Shown here piece by piece: positions 12,774 to 23,105 of a DNA stretch of 64,000 nucleotides. Location of the stretch: assembly GCA_963580455.1 (NCBI GenBank), contig OY756970.1, positions 20,026,001-20,090,000 on the forward strand, written 5' to 3'. The notes beneath the pieces are model-generated. The model had not been told where the DNA came from. It did no database searches and worked only from the letters and a program-made list of their open reading frames with translations. How positions within the stretch are numbered: position 1 is the first letter of the stretch; every line of letters begins with the position of its first letter. This DNA comes from Euonymus europaeus (Eukaryota > Streptophyta > Magnoliopsida > Celastrales > Celastraceae). A program made the position numbers and the translations under genes.

Positions 12774-14027
12774 TATCATATTTAGAAGGCGTGTCACATT
12801 ATCATATTTATTTATTTTTTTAATTTAAATTTGTCTGATTTTTTCTCCACCTACGGAATGTCAAATATGTTCCTCACAATTTTCTATATATATTTATATT
12901 TTAAAGCTAAGGTAGTTAGGATATTGAGAAATGAATTTGATATAGTCAAAAGAGTGACAAAATATGCGGCAAATGAAAGCTTTGAATAATTTATTAATGG
13001 TATATTAAAATAAAGAGCTTGGTGAGACCATGCCTAGCTTGCATAATCATTTCTAAGACTCTTTGACGAGTCAAAAATTATTATTATTTTTTAAGAAAAA
13101 GGAACTCCATTGATAATTTTCTTTTATATTATCAAATCTCCCTCTCTCTCTATATAGAGATGAGAGCGGATTGCGTTATGATGAAATTATAACAAATCAA
13201 TAATTTTTTATTAGATTATATATAAATGATATGAAATGTTCTAAACTATAATAACAAATTTAAAGCTATATTAGATGATGTTTTTGTTCAGATCTTAGCT
13301 TTCACAATTATAAACTATCGTTTACTGGGTCATAGGTTTGGGCTTGAATTTTCACATGTTGGGTGGCCGGACTAATAAGTTAAATTAGTCATGTTAATGT
13401 GTTCATGATAAGCAATAAATTAGCCGACTTTTTACAAACTTTAAAGGGAAAAAGGTTTGAGGAAGAATAGTTAGGTTAAAGTAAAGGACATGCAGCCTTG
13501 GTTGCCGAAATTAAATAAACCCAAAAAAAAAAGGCCCTGGCCAACAATCAAAGTCGATCCAGGTGGTGGCTTTTTTTTCTTCCGAATGATGACATTCAAA
13601 GTCAATATTGCATAGAGCAGCTCATTTGGAAGGAAATCAAATCGGAATAAAGTCCCTTTTTTTTTGCAATAAAAATGTAATATTATTTTCAAAAATAAAT
13701 ATAATATATATGTACAATCATGTAGAAACTAATAATATGCTAATATCACCTCAACAGTTTGTGCTGCTTATCAAAAAAAAAAAAAAAAACCTCAACAGTA
13801 CGTAATTTTTCAACAAACCTTGTAATAAACTAAAGCTACATAACTTCATAAAATGAACAGTGAATATCCCGTGTGTCAATAAATAATATAATTAAATCTT
13901 CCCTATACAAAAAAGGAAAAAAAAAAATCATCTTGGCATGACTGATCGATCACTTCAATCTTCATGCTTCACGTCCGACCCAAAAGAGGAGAAAGAAAGA
14001 AAAAAAAATAAAAGGGATATGCCGTCA
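12774..14027. other. intergenic DNA, no gene
   Basis: AT-rich, with poly-A and poly-T runs. The open frames at 13471-13692 (-) and 13608-13805 (+) look random. This stretch includes the presumed 3' flank of the IDA-like gene. Confidence 0.6.
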
Positions 14028-14261
14028 TCAATTTTGAGGAGTAGAGTCCACAACCGAATTGTGCGTCTTGGATGGAGCTGAAGGTGGCCTAGGGTCTCCT
14101 TTGGGGAAGAAATTGAACAGCTGATGATCTTCATATGGAAAACCCATCAAGCGAGGCTTGGAAATCATCGTGGCACCAGGCCTTGTAGCGGCGCAAGGAC
14201 TGACAAAGAGGAGAGTAAGGAGGAGGAGGAGGTAGATAGCAATAGAAGAAATGGAAGCCAT
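14028..14261 (-). CDS. IDA-like secreted signal peptide precursor
   Basis: This is a precursor of an INFLORESCENCE DEFICIENT IN ABSCISSION-like peptide. The processed, hydroxylated peptide of this family is sensed by HAESA/HSL receptor kinases and controls organ abscission and lateral root emergence. The 77-residue single-exon product starts with a signal peptide (MASISSIAIYLLLLLTLLFV, then SPCAA). A variable segment follows, and the C-terminal EPIP region reads FFPKGDPRPPSAPSKTHNS. The Arabidopsis IDA core, from memory, is PIPPSAPSKRHN. Here the second residue is Arg instead of Ile, and Thr replaces Arg near the end, while PPSAPSK and HN are kept. A CT-rich tract and a TATA-like motif lie upstream. 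Position next to NUDX1, TCP and bHLH homologues matches the Arabidopsis IDA neighbourhood. Confidence 0.88.
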   Translation of the reverse strand: MASISSIAIYLLLLLTLLFVSPCAATRPGATMISKPRLMGFPYEDHQLFNFFPKGDPRPPSAPSKTHNSVVDSTPQN

Positions 14262-14364
14262 TAGATTAGGAGAATGTTAAGAAGTTGGTGTGGGAAGGTA
14301 GGGTTTAAAAAAAATATGTGATTTGATTTGATTTTAGGGAGAGAGAGTTAGGCTCGAATGATAA

Positions 14365-14369
14365 TATAT

Positions 14370-14372
<3 letters not shown>
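14365..14372 (-). promoter_or_regulatory. TATA-like box of the IDA-like gene
   Basis: TATATATA about 105 bp upstream of the ATG. It is followed further upstream by the GA/CT tract. Positional assignment only. Confidence 0.4.

Positions 14373-14373
<1 letters not shown>

Positions 14374-14421
<48 letters not shown>
14374..14421. repeat. (GA)n microsatellite in the IDA-like promoter
   Basis: About 24 uninterrupted GA units (CT on the gene strand) directly upstream of the TATA-like motif. Such tracts are known binding sites for plant BASIC PENTACYSTEINE factors; a regulatory role here is inference. Confidence 0.9.
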
Positions 14422-14423
<2 letters not shown>

Positions 14424-16706
14424 TTGGTATAGAGGAGGAAAGTTTGGCAAAAATGGGGAGGCTACGCAAGGCGTAGGAAATTAGGAGTAGTGAGGCACAC
14501 GCTAAAGACTAAATATATTATCTCTTAAATTTGTCAACGGTTGGAATGTTATTTATACCAATATTTAGACATTTTTATTGCCGGCTCCGACTTTGTTTAC
14601 TACATCCATGTATATACCCTGTATTTCTGGGTTTTTTTTTCTATTATTATTAGAGTCAACTAGTGTACAGAGATAAACTCAGTACAAAAAAAAATGCAAC
14701 AATCGCTATCGTTAATTTAATTGGTCGTGTAATTGGGCGAAAAGCCTGCAGATTAAGCTAAAAACCCAGTTGGCTTCTTTATCATTTAGACAAGATAAAG
14801 AAGCAAATTAACCAGGTTTCCATTTGTTTCCTATCGACAAGAGGATGCACGTGTTCTTGCCTTCAAATTTGCTGTTGTTTTAGCATATGGACTAGTCTTC
14901 AATGGGATTTTAACAGCTTAGCAATTCCATCCAGTCAGTACACATTTCACGTTTTGATTGATTGATTAAAAGATCGAGTTTGATATATACATAATTGATA
15001 TGGATCTTTACGTGCGAAGGTCCATTAAGAAAAAGGAAAAACAGGTTTCATGGGGTCCATCCATGTACGTAAGAGATTTAGTTTGATGAATTCAATCTGA
15101 CATTGATGGACAATCATCATCGTCGTCTCATTGTGGCTACCAATAGAATTATAGAATAGCTTTCAAAAGGTAAAGATATACGTGCCTCAGTCTATATATA
15201 CTACAGTCTGTGTTTTAATGGCGCATTAACACACGTAATAATACACAGTCTTTTCCTTGTAAAGTCGTTATACACATATACTTTACTTGGTAAGTTCGGC
15301 GACTTATGTATAGTGATCAGGAATGTCCACCTCAGGTTCAGGATGACCAATTGACCACTACGCGTTGAACATGTGTCACGTTGGGTTGTTGGATAATTAC
15401 ATTGTTAATCTTCCAATTTCCATAAGTCAACGAGACTGGCCACCTTTGGATCTTGTTGAGTCCAAAAATGTGAAATCTAACCAAAACCACGACTGAATCA
15501 ACGAGACCGACATCCGAGGCAGGTAAACGAAAAATGTAGGCCTTCATATATATATATATAAACACAGATATGCATATATGTCTATATGTATATATACGTG
15601 TGTGAACATATCATATATGTGTGTGTATAAAACGTTACATATTTAATTATATTTATTCACATGCGTTGTCTTATGACATCGCCATATGGCGTGACTTATG
15701 ACTTTGGACTTTGGAGTCCAATAGCCCATTTCTTCTTTAAAAGTCCAAATAACTACTGGGCTTTCAAATTATTTTAAGTCCAGTTGGGTGGGCTCATTAA
15801 ATGACGTGTATGGAGGAATGTATATGTAAACCTTTTCACTTTTCACACTTCTAGATTCTTATGACTTGTTAATTGCCATGTTTTACATATATAAACTGTT
15901 ACTGTATATAGAGAAATCGTTGGTATTTTCATGAAGAAATTGGTTATTAGTATGGGAACTTGGGCTAAAAAGTAACAAAATCAGAAATACAGCTCAAACT
16001 ACAAATGAGTACATATATAGCTGCCACTATACACCAAGTGATTTCCCACACAGATAACTATTAGCTTGGATTGTTGGACCGCCACTGTTTGTCGCCTCTT
16101 CCTGCGCCGCCCCAGCTGTGGTACTGTCAGCACAATACCCTGGTTATCCTTTGCGTCAAGCTTACTATAATTCGGCTGCAAACTTGCATCCACTTCTGCT
16201 TCCCCAGGACTTCCACCAAGGAAAACTTCAGTGACTTCAACCACCGTCTTTACAGAGTGTGTTCAATGCAATCCAGAATACGATTGGACAAAAGTAGAGA
16301 CCTCACAATGAAATAAAATACCAGTAAAAGAAGAATCAATCTAGAGCAAAAACGTGCTCCTTTTCCGGTTACTCTTAAGGAAGATCTAATCGCGTTCTCA
16401 GGAAACAGAAGAAATAGGAATCGACACTAAGCTATCAAAGTATGGAAAACTGAAAACTTCATCTTTTTCTCAGTATCTATCACTTTTATTTTTTTCTAAT
16501 AAGACTTTAATGCAACATTTTATTTCTTTTCAAAACCCCACCTTAGAGCAGGGAGAAAATACAAAAATCCGTAAATTGCCCAAAATCAGGGACAACTCGC
16601 AGTAAATTATCACTATTGGCAGCCATTGTAAACATTCCTCACAAACATGACAAAGACGTTGGGGGGGAAGAAAGGTGCCACTTTTCATGTTGTAATTATG
16701 CTAGTA
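14422..16706. other. intergenic DNA, one unidentified coding-like patch
   Basis: Mostly AT-rich, with several TATA and TGTG simple stretches near 15550-15640. An unexplained GC-richer patch on the minus strand is listed at 15999-16244. The rest shows nothing gene-like. Confidence 0.55.
15999..16244 (-). other. unidentified coding-like patch, possibly decayed gene end
   Basis: The minus strand is open for 81 codons and less AT-rich than its surroundings (VVEVTEVFLGGSPGEAEVDA and onward). Part-way along, a different frame looks more protein-like (STTAGAAQEEATNSGGPTIQ, ending NSYLCGKSLGV and a stop), as if a frameshift had occurred near 16115. Just upstream (higher coordinates, about 16265-16330), another frame reads a hydrophobic helix-like LILLLLVFYFIVRSLLLSNR. 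I do not recognise the family. It could be the remnant of a gene convergent with, or downstream of, GET3D. Confidence 0.3.
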
Positions 16707-17735
16707 CTATCGCATGGCGATTACAAGACTTCTGTCTATGAACTTGGCACCTCCCACCTTTCCTTGAATTTTTGGCGGCAGATGAATTACGCGTCTTTGG
16801 TCCCCTGCTGCCACCAACAACTCAGACCCTCCTCTGTACTGCATTAGTGAGTAATTAAAGCATCATTATCACTTTCATTTGCAGATAGCTAAGTAATTAA
16901 AGCATCATTATCACTTTCATTTGCAGATAGCTAAAAGGTAAAATACACATATAACAGTTTCACCACTTGCAAAACATTTCCATGATCACAATATAAAAGA
17001 TTAACAACTGAATGGATATGGACGCACCTGGTATAGCTTGATCTCTGACTTGTCAAAACCTGGCATAAAAAGAGTAACTGACTTTTTAGCTGCATCGAAA
17101 TATACTGGGGACGTCGCAGTACTGCCATGTCTTGCTTGCAAAGAGAAAAGATCCCGTGCATCTTTGTGCACACTGTCCAGAATGATCTCCTTCCAATTTG
17201 GAGGAGAATTCATCGAAAGACTTGGAATGAAAGCAAGTGGCAATGGTGAAAACTTCTCCTTAAGTTCTTCAACTGATTCTACATTCATATTTGGAGAGGT
17301 AAAACTTATTGCACCAGAAATATGTGCACCAGATTGAATTGTACAACCCCAATATCGTAATGCAGAATTTACAGATGTTATTCTGCTCTGATCCATCACA
17401 AGGAAGCAACAAAAGAGACTTGGATCCAAGAAAGCAGAAGATCCTCGCTGCACAGCACGTAACCAACACAGAATTTAATCACACAATTTATCTAAGCTAT
17501 AGTTTTAAAAGGTCGGGATCATAGATACCTCCAACATGTGGTCCAATGTCTCCCATATTTCTGCACTCAATTTCCCATTGAAACGGGAGCTGCTACTTAT
17601 TCCCGTTGCTTCATTCACAAGTCTCAGTATGGTAGGACCAACAAACCTCCCAAGATCAGTCTTCTCAGCCAGGTTCCGCATATATTTCAAATATAATCTG
17701 TAGATGGTCAACTGGTAAACTTACAGTAAATGGGC

Positions 17736-17769
<34 letters not shown>

Positions 17770-19173
17770 TAGAAGGGCAGGGGGTTCCCAACCTAGCTTT
17801 ACTGGCAGCACCGATCAGTCTTAGTGTTTCCTCGGTGCTAATACCATCATATATTACTACATCAAATTCCTTTCTTTTGCTGCTCTTCTGAGCCACATTC
17901 CTAAGGTATCCAAGGAACTTCTCGAGCGCAAATCCTGAAAAGATAGAATCCATCCCAGGAAGCACCCCAAGCTCTTCTCCAACCACCTAATCCATCAGAA
18001 ATTGATGTCTTATAAAGTATAAAGTTTTCAAATGATAAAATCAAATTGGCCAAGTAAGACCTCTAAATACACTGCATCCAATGAATAAGATAGCTACACA
18101 TACCTACCCCTTCTAGAAATCCTTGAGTAATATTAAGTTGGGCATCGGCTTGCTTCAACAGACTGAGAGGTTCAAGAAGCATCTGCAATTATAAAAGATA
18201 ATGCACCTTGAATCATAAGACTTCCAAATAAGGACCTTGATTTCACATATGACATTGACTGAAGGAAGTGGGAAAAAAACACACTTTAGTCGTTTCCAAC
18301 CTAATGGCTGAAAGATTGTCACAACAGGTGACAGGAGAAGTTCCAATCTTACAGTTGAGAAGATACTCTGCAGTGGGGTCTTGGCTATGTATTACCAAGC
18401 ATGTATCAAGCCCAGACATTGCATAATGCTGACCAACAGGAAGTGAGAACAACAAGTAAATATCAGGAGTAAACCCAAACAAATCACTGATTAACACAAA
18501 GTAGAACAAATAACTGAAAGTTCAAGGCTGCAAATATGCTCTGGCCCAATATAATACATCGTGATCCGAAACAAACACATGCAAGCAAACTCAAGTAGTA
18601 CACTGATCTAATCAGAAACACAAACACACAAAAAAGGCCACTTCACAACTGAGAAATTTTGCTTATGCACCTTCTTTTGTCTTACATAAAGGGACTATGA
18701 TTTTGTTCTTTCTTTTTAATCTCAAATCCTAACAAAATTGGGAGCAAAAGAAAGTTCCTTGTTAGCCAGGAAAAGACAATAAATCATACGTTTTTAACAT
18801 ACATTAGTAACTAGTTCAGCTTAAGGATTCAAAAAATTAGCAACAGCAACCTGTCTTTGATAACGAAATCGCATTTCAAAATCCACTTATAAAAATGCAT
18901 AAATTGAGTAAATTGAGAAAAGAAAAGAAGCACCTGAGCAGCTAATACAGCAGAAGTGGTCTTGCCGGAACCACCTTTGCCCAAGAAAGTCACCAATTTT
19001 GTTGAACTGCTACTTTCTCCGTCGGCTTTATTTGAAGAAGAAGATGATGACGACGCCATGGCCGGCACTGGAGGTCTCCTTTGGAGGATTTTCATGGGAC
19101 GCTTCCGAAATTGGGAATTAGAATTAGGGCTTGCCAGGATGAAAGAAGAACAAGAAGGAATGATAGACGCCAT
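16707..19173 (-). CDS. GET3D: GET3D-type plastid ArsA/GET3 family ATPase with alpha-crystallin domain
   Basis: This is an orthologue of the chloroplast P-loop ATPase encoded by Arabidopsis At1g26090 (GET3D), a relative of the tail-anchored protein insertase GET3; its client is uncertain. Minus-strand exons in order are 19173-18934, 18428-18285, 18182-18108, 17986-17793, 17697-17529, 17447-17028 and 16838-16707, giving 457 residues. All junctions are GT-AG and in frame. Residues 1-55 form a serine-rich transit peptide. The P-loop GKGGSGKT is at 65-72, [19 protein letters not shown] marks the switch region, and residues about 390-457 ([16 protein letters not shown] to [15 protein letters not shown]) form the C-terminal alpha-crystallin/HSP20-like domain. 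The CxxC zinc pair of cytosolic GET3 is absent. A MITE sits 41 bp upstream of the ATG. Confidence 0.92.
16850..16934. repeat. 42-bp tandem duplication in the last GET3D intron
   Basis: AGTAATTAAAGCATCATTAT starts at 16850 and again at 16892; the two 42-bp units are essentially identical. They lie just upstream (in gene orientation) of the acceptor of the last exon and may shift the polypyrimidine or branch-point spacing. Confidence 0.9.
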
Positions 19174-19213
19174 TAGGGGCTTAGGGCTTTGCCGGGATTG
19201 AATTGCTACTATG

Positions 19214-19335
19214 ACTCCGTTTGTTTCAGAGTATAAGCTAGTTTATACTCTGTCTCTATACTCTCAGACACTCTCAGCTTTTACGTTTTACGAGAGCTTA
19301 TACTCTATCAACATACTCTGATCCAAACGGACCCT
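19214..19335. mobile_element. MITE copy B, in the GET3D 5' flank
   Basis: A 122-bp element begins ACTCCGTTTGTTTCAGAG. Its right end, read inversely, is AGGGTCCGTTTGGATCAGAG, so the terminal repeats match over most of 20 bases. The sequence TATG or ATG flanks both sides and may be the target duplication, too short to name a superfamily. It shares about 95 percent of its first 100 bp, by eye, with copy A at 12674. It lies about 40 bp upstream of the GET3D start codon, so it probably overlaps that gene's leader or core promoter. Confidence 0.75.
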
Positions 19336-21601
19336 ATGTGGACGGAGACAGCGTTTGCAGGGTAACGGGATTGAAAGTTCTCAGGAGAATTCTAATGAAC
19401 AGTACCCGTTGCACCAATCAAGAAGAATTTTGCCGCTAAACCTTACTTCTGGTTTGGGTGGAGCCTAAAATGAAAAACGAAAAAGCTCACAGATTTTGGG
19501 GGAGATGTGATGCCTCATATTAAGCTATTCTATTATTTTTCATCAAAAAAAAGAGCTATTCTATTATTTTTTATTATAATTAATTATTTTATTATCTTAA
19601 TCAATATATTGAGTATTTATTAGTTTATGATTTTATTCTAATTACTCATCAGTTCGTTAGGGTTTAATGAAATTATTTTTCTTAAGATTTACCATTTATT
19701 GTTTAGGTTACGACATAAAAATTAGATATACGAGGGTTTAGCAAATTTATTACTCTTAGAGTTTAACACTTATTGATTATGTTACAACATAAAAATCTAA
19801 TAAATTAGCCCGTTATGATTTAACGAATATGTTCTATTATAATATAATACTTGTTGTTTAGATATGACCTTATAAAATATGGACTATTTATCATTATCCT
19901 GCCTAAAAAAACATTTTGTATATCGATATATAAAAATTGTATATTTTTAGCAAGATGTTAATCCTACCTCCGCTCAAGAACAATTTCGGAAATGGTCGTT
20001 TTATGTTGATTTTGATATGAATGTAATGCTACTGCAAATACGTAAATTGTCTTTCTTTTTTTCATTATTTATATTTTTTATTTATTTATTCCTTCAACGA
20101 ACATTTAATTGTTTTAAAATAAAAAATTCAGTGGATAATAGGATGTTTAGATAATATTAACCTCATTTATATAAAACTACTTCAAAAATAATATTATTGC
20201 TAAACATATATGTTGTCATTTTGTATTTATTTTTATTTTACTTGATTATTATTAATATATATGTATATTATAATATTTTGAGCAAAGTATAGGTAGTTAC
20301 GTACTTATACAGACATACTCATATCATGGATCCCGCATATTTGCACTTTGCAGTAAAGAGCTTATCTAGGGGACTGCACCTTTTCTGTTTAGTAGAGCGT
20401 CTCGAAACTTTATATGTCAATGTTCTCAATTTGTAAGTTTATACGTTCTAATAATTTATGTTTTAATATTCACGCAACACATATACAGTTAATATAATGG
20501 ATTATCTTAATATTTTGAGGCCTATTAAAGTTGGCACAAGTCAAGTTCAAAATATGGTGGGTCTTTACAAATACGTACAAAATTAAATAACCACAAACAT
20601 ATATATTATCAAAAAGTATCACACTTGATTTACAATCAGATGATAAAATATCAAATAAAAATGATTTTACCCTGACTTGATATATTAAAATTTCTTATAA
20701 TTTTCATGATCACATTTGATATTATTTTACTATTAGTCCACCCCAACATCGATCGCTTCTTGACTTCACTCATTTTTACAGTTTTAATCAATGTACATGT
20801 ATAGTTTTGATATTAAAGTCTTAATTTCATTTGGAATAAACTCTAAACATAACTTGTTGGGAGGTAATCCTCCCTCTTTAAAGATCATGAGTTCAATTCT
20901 TAGTTAGATCGTACAAGAAATTATCATGTACTAAATTGGCGCACGTGATTTGTAGGTTTTTGTACGGGATCATAGGTTTAGCCGTATACACCGATAGTGG
21001 CTATGTTATATAGCAGTATTATATGGATGCATATTTTCTTTTCAACATCTCCCAATTGTTAGGGACACAGAGTCTAGATCCTACATCCTCGTCGAATATC
21101 AAGCATGAAACAGCTGTGGTTTTAGATTATTTCTCCATTGATGTCAAATTGAAGAAGACAGACTAATTATAATTCGAAGTAGATGATACAATGATTAATA
21201 ATACTGCAGACAAAGCAAAACCAAATCCATATATTCTTCAAAGAAGCATTGGTGGCTTCCCATGCCTTGCCCTCACAGCTACTCATGCATGTTTATTTCT
21301 TCCAAATATATATACATATATATTATCATTTTACTTCTAAAAAATTAATGTTACAAACACAATGTAATGAGTTATCATTAATGTTATTGATTACTTAAGC
21401 ATTATCACTGTAATCATGGTAATTAAACCAACCTCTACAAATTCTTTTAATTTTAGCATCCTTTAATGATGAAATAACAATTATAATAATGTCTTCAACA
21501 ATGTAGAAGCTCAAAACTCATAACATCATACACTCTATCGACCATTGAAAAGGAAACCCAAAATAAAAAAGTTAATAAATCCAAGCACAAGTAATTAACA
21601 A

Positions 21602-21695
21602 GGATGAACCCTGAGTAATTCAGTTGACGAATTGAATTGTATGTAATCTCGAATTTCGAGTTCAAACCCCCTTTCTTGATTTATAAAGAAAATAA
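21602..21695 (+). mobile_element. short tRNA-derived SINE with 13-bp target-site duplication
   Basis: A 94-bp insert is flanked by perfect copies of AAGTAATTAACAA (21589-21601 and 21696-21708). It contains an A-box-like TAATTCAGTTGA and a B-box-like GAGTTCAAACCCC about 35 bp apart, then a short T/A-rich tail. That is the organisation of a Pol III-transcribed tRNA SINE. A related dimer lies at 53308-53477. Confidence 0.75.
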
Positions 21696-22340
21696 AAGTA
21701 ATTAACAAATATATCGCACTGACTATTAATGGAGTTCTCATGATGAACCAGAGAAATCGTCCTCAGTTAATGGTGCAATGGATTAGGAACAGTGGGACAA
21801 GATGCTTGTTGACGCCATAACGCAGATCAATCTCAGGTTGCAATTGATCTGGTGGACATTTTTAATGGTGTAATTGGCCGCAGCGCTTCTGCAATAGAGT
21901 GAAGTCAAATTCACTATTGGCTAATACTTTTCTATTGATAAAAGGGCGTTGGCTTTCATTGGAGAATTGAAGAATCCTTGAAAAACTAATAAGAATTGGA
22001 GAAGAGAGACGCAGACAAGGATGAATAGTCTGTAAGGAATTTTGAAAGCCATGGAGGAATACTACTAGGAAGAACAAGTGTTAGAAGAGGAATCATGGGG
22101 CCAGAGGAACAAACTGATTTTAGTAAATGAACAAATTTTTGTGGCACAAACACATTACATGAGACTTTGGATCTGATGAAATGTTTTTGTTGAAGGCGAA
22201 ACTTTGTTGGCAACCCATTTGTGTTAATTTATCGTTGAAAGGAAGAAGAGGGAGGACCCTTTTCCCAATGGAAGTTTCTTTGAAATCAAGGTAACAAAAT
22301 AAAGAGGTCATCATAACAATTCTGTCCAAATTCTGTCATA

Positions 22341-22361
22341 TATATATATATATATATATAT
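22341..22361. repeat. (TA)n microsatellite
   Basis: About ten uninterrupted TA units. Confidence 0.85.
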
Positions 22362-23105
22362 AACATGATGATTGGGTGCAAGGGAAGATCCATATAATCA
22401 GGGGTCGCAAAAAAGGATTAGGTTCGGATGACCAAATTTATTTGATCTTTAGTAAATTAAGTATGAACATAAATTATATGTTTAAAATTTGGATCCAAAC
22501 ACAAAGTTTTTTTTAATTTAAAATCGGGTTCAGATCCAAATACAAAAATTTTGTCTGATTGAATTATTTGGACCCGAACACAGATTATATTATAGTTCGA
22601 TTTATTTGTTCAAATTTAAATCAATTAAATTTGATATGCAAATCAAGATATACAAATATTCCGTACACCTTACACCTTATGTTTCATCGTATGTTATTCA
22701 CCTGACCCCCGGAACTTTTTTCTCCCAACCCTACATACAATACTAGATTGAGTAAGATTTTCAATCCAGATTATCTCTGTGCCAAGCAATCTAGGAACTG
22801 TTTTTTGGAAAGCCAGGGACGGTAATGCAAGAAATAACATTTATGTGTGATTTTTTTTTCTTTTATTAAGAAAAAATATGACAAAATCTGTGGGTCCCAC
22901 ACACATCATATAATGGGCCATGAGAATGGGCCTTTTTCTTCTGATGGTTGTTAAATGTTAATGCGCAGTGGGCCTTTTCCGCGATTTTTGACTAGGTCCT
23001 TCTGTATGCTTTTCATATTGTCGGTTTTAATTTCAATCGATTTTAATTTCTCTGAAGAACGGATCGACATAGCTCCTAGCGTGGTTTCTACATCGGCGGT
23101 TCACG

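Larger units (their letters stand above)
19336..23105. other. gene-free AT-rich stretch
   Basis: No gene can be supported in 3.8 kb. At 19650-19870 loosely similar units (TTTAGGTTACGACATAAAAA-type words) recur about every 90 bp. A tRNA-like stretch near 20855-20925 (GAGTTCAATTCT as possible B box) may be an old SINE. The minus-strand frames at 21862-22329 have no recognised domain. A clear SINE is listed at 21602-21695. Confidence 0.5.

Noticed and set aside
17001..17453. Single 150-codon minus-strand frame as a separate gene
   Set aside because: It is exon 6 of GET3D plus intron read-through on both sides; the flanking exons join in frame.
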